Source: Anaerolineaceae bacterium UBA5404 (GTDB lineage Bacteria; Chloroflexota; Anaerolineae; Anaerolineales; Anaerolineaceae). From it: 64,000 bases of DNA. Location: positions 124,001 to 188,000 of the forward strand of contig DHNY01000010.1 in NCBI GenBank assembly GCA_002409625.1, written 5' to 3'. Position numbers and translations under genes: made by a program. The stretch's first letter is position 1. Each line of letters begins with the position of its first letter. Below are positions 62,254-64,000 of this stretch, piece by piece. The notes under the pieces are model-generated. The model saw only the letters and a program-made list of their open reading frames with translations. It had not been told where the DNA came from and searched no databases.

Positions 62254-63999
62254 TTACTTCAAAATAGCTCGGCTATCCAGTGCAACAACGCCTTCCCCAT
62301 CAGGATAGACAATCAAGGGGTTGATTTCAATTTCATCAATTTGCGGGTTATCTATTGCTAATTGGCTCAATCTGGCGATAACATCAACAACAGCGTTCTT
62401 ATCACCGGGTTTAGAGCCTCTAAAGCCTTTCAGCAATCTGCCAGCAATTGTGCTGTCGATCATATCTTGGATGTCGTCATGTGACAACGGTGCAATTTTG
62501 AAGTTGATATCCTTCAAAAGCTCGACCATTGTGCCACCCATACCAAACATGATCATTGGTCCAAAGGTCGCATCACGGCGCATGCCCACAATCACTTCCT
62601 GTCCTTTGGCTGCCATTTTCTCAACCATAGCTCCTTCGATCTTAGCTTCGGGAGCGACCTTCTTAATATGCGCCAACAAATCATCAAAAGCTACGCGCAG
62701 TTCTTCTTCAGATTGAATGTTAAGCTTAATGCCCCCCGCATCAGACTTGTGCAATAGACCTTCAGCAACAATTTTCAGTACCACTGGAAAACCACATTCC
62801 TTTGCGATTTCAACAGCTTCCTCTGCCGTTCTTGCCAGGTCACCAGGCACATTGGGAATGTTGTAAGCTTCGAGCATGATACGTGATTCATATTCACCAA
62901 CCGCTTTGCGATCACCGACCAACTTCATCGCAGCTGCCATCTTGTTAGTGTCTACATCTTTTACCTCAACCGCTTCAAAAGCCTTACCAGCTAAAAAGGT
63001 TTTGTAATCCCACAAACCTTTCAAGGCTGGTCCAACCTGGTCAGGATAAGCAAACACCGGCACACCGGCTTTATTGAGCGCTTGTTCAGCTTCCAGCGTA
63101 CTCTTTTTACCAGTCAAAATAGCAATCAGCGTTTTATTGGATTTTTTATTTATTTCAATCCAAGACTGAGCAACCGCCGGGGTATCAACCAATGCTTGTG
63201 GCACAAGTATAGGCATCAAAACGTCCACACCATCATCGGCATCCAAGTTTTCCAAACTCCAAAGGTAATCTTCTGGAGAAACCGAACCAAGCATATCCAC
63301 AGGGTTAGAAACCTGAGCACTTGGGTTTAGCTTTGTGCGCAATTTTGCTTGTACTTCAGGCGCAATTTGAGCCAGCTGATAGCCATAAAAATCAAGGCTA
63401 TCGGCTGCCAATGCGGCTGCCCCACCGGCGTTGGTTGTCATCGCAACACGTTTACCCTTTGGCAAAGCTTGGGTGCCCAAAGTCCATGCCACAGTGAAAA
63501 GTTCACTTAGAGTTTGCACTTCTATCACACCAGCTTGCTTCAATGCGGCTTGGTAAGCAGCGTAGGATCCCGCTAAAGAACCCGTATGGGAGCTGACTGC
63601 TTTAGCGCCGGCTTCGTTTTTGCCAGCCTTAAGGAAAACAATAGGTTTCTTTCGGGAAACTTCTCTGCTAACTTTGATAAAACGTTGCCCGTCTGTAAGC
63701 CCCTCAGTATAAACAGCTATAACCTTTACATTTGGATCATCGCCAAGGTACTCGATCATATCAGTTTCATTGACATCCATTTGATTTCCTAAACTGGCAA
63801 AATGGGAAAAACCGATGTGCGAATCCAGAACAAGATCAACAACACCACCGCCAAGCGCGCCTGATTGTGAAACGAAGGCGATTGGTCCCGCGTCGGGCAT
63901 GCCTTTGATAAAGGTCGAATTAAGCCCGGTATACATGTCCATCGTGCCCACGCAGTTTGGTCCAATAATGCGCATACCGTAAGAACTGGTCAATTCTTT
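62254..63999 (-). CDS. ADP-forming acyl-CoA (acetate-CoA) synthetase, 5' end outside the window
   Basis: The frame continues past the window edge; about 581 residues are visible (the TTG at 63993 is internal). It begins just before the IIGPNCVG CoA-binding motif, so the N-terminal ~130 residues of the CoA-binding Rossmann domain are missing. FVSQSGALGG and SSHTGSLAGSYAAYQAALKQ (His phosphorylation site) belong to the ligase part. The C-terminal half is the ATP-grasp domain: FPVVLKIVAEGLLHKSDAGG, EGAMVEKMAAKGQEVIVGMR, DEIEINPLIVYPDGEG. As a fused alpha-beta ACD enzyme it converts acyl-CoA, ADP and phosphate to acid, CoA and ATP, an energy-conserving step in fermentation. Confidence 0.93.
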   Translation of the reverse strand, partial: KELTSSYGMRIIGPNCVGTMDMYTGLNSTFIKGMPDAGPIAFVSQSGALGGGVVDLVLDSHIGFSHFASLGNQMDVNETDMIEYLGDDPNVKVIAVYTEGLTDGQRFIKVSREVSRKKPIVFLKAGKNEAGAKAVSSHTGSLAGSYAAYQAALKQAGVIEVQTLSELFTVAWTLGTQALPKGKRVAMTTNAGGAAALAADSLDFYGYQLAQIAPEVQAKLRTKLNPSAQVSNPVDMLGSVSPEDYLWSLENLDADDGVDVLMPILVPQALVDTPAVAQSWIEINKKSNKTLIAILTGKKSTLEAEQALNKAGVPVFAYPDQVGPALKGLWDYKTFLAGKAFEAVEVKDVDTNKMAAAMKLVGDRKAVGEYESRIMLEAYNIPNVPGDLARTAEEAVEIAKECGFPVVLKIVAEGLLHKSDAGGIKLNIQSEEELRVAFDDLLAHIKKVAPEAKIEGAMVEKMAAKGQEVIVGMRRDATFGPMIMFGMGGTMVELLKDINFKIAPLSHDDIQDMIDSTIAGRLLKGFRGSKPGDKNAVVDVIARLSQLAIDNPQIDEIEINPLIVYPDGEGVVALDSRAILK

Positions 64000-64000
64000 G

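Overview
The window is a dense, housekeeping-type bacterial chromosome segment: about 57 protein genes, two tRNAs, one probable 6S RNA, no transposons, no CRISPR and no rRNA. The DNA is moderately AT-rich. The gene repertoire fits a fermentative member of the Chloroflexota, most likely class Anaerolineae. It includes a fused transaldolase/glucose-6-phosphate isomerase, type-2 IPP isomerase, polyphosphate glucokinase, ADP-forming acyl-CoA synthetase, ATP-dependent PEP carboxykinase, an SPFH/virion-core-like protein, a MurA with Asp at the active-site position, and an EF-P with an arginine tip. This taxonomic call is inference from gene content, not from a marker tree.

Layout. 0-9.6 kb (+): tail of an FAD oxidoreductase, the Rel stringent-response enzyme, small conserved proteins, an Asp23-family protein with nusB, a large lipoprotein, pckA and murA. 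9.7-11.8 kb (-): thioredoxin and a DgkA-type kinase, then tRNA-Gly (on +) and a GNAT-like protein (-). 12-17.4 kb: efp, a Cys-rich protein and ftsH (+), then miaA/yraN (-) and cinA (+). 17.4-22.4 kb (+): an amidohydrolase fused to a CYTH domain, glgA and malQ. 22.5-29.6 kb (-): a central-carbon and cell-wall operon tkt - tal/pgi - ruvX - mltG - ppgK. 29.7-32.9 kb: a pterin/folate group (PTR1-like SDR, folB, folE), hpf, comF and a 46-aa membrane protein. 33.1-34.8 kb (+): a two-gene SPFH operon whose SPFH protein ends in an excisionase-like HTH. 34.9-39.2 kb: a divergent succinyl-CoA-synthetase-like pair, acpP, fni and a polyprenyl synthase. 39.3-50.5 kb (-): O-antigen-ligase and Wzz-like proteins, typA, pdp, then the origin-type cluster khpB - yidC - PQQ lipoprotein - yidD - rnpA - rpmH (without dnaA), mtaB, a lipoprotein and 6S RNA. 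50.7-58.2 kb: thpR, rsfS, bcp, membrane and surface proteins, an MBL hydrolase. 58.2-64 kb: gyrB, dinB, a methyltransferase, tRNA-Thr and the truncated ADP-forming acyl-CoA synthetase.

How it fits together. The metabolic genes describe sugar and glycogen turnover (glgA, malQ, ppgK, tal/pgi, tkt), conversion of oxaloacetate to PEP (pckA) and energy conservation from acyl-CoA. Many other genes serve translation and its control (efp, hpf, rsfS, miaA, mtaB, rel, typA, 6S RNA) and membrane protein biogenesis and quality control (yidC, yidD, khpB, ftsH).

Most interesting points: the SPFH-HTH operon with an inverted repeat in its promoter; the amidohydrolase-CYTH fusion; Rel with HDxxID in place of HDxxED; MurA with Asp118 (predicted fosfomycin insensitivity); EF-P Arg32; rsfS apparently starting at CTG; a degenerate CinA C-terminal domain; a divergent SucD-like protein; and several genes that look leaderless, with extended -10 boxes directly before the start codon.
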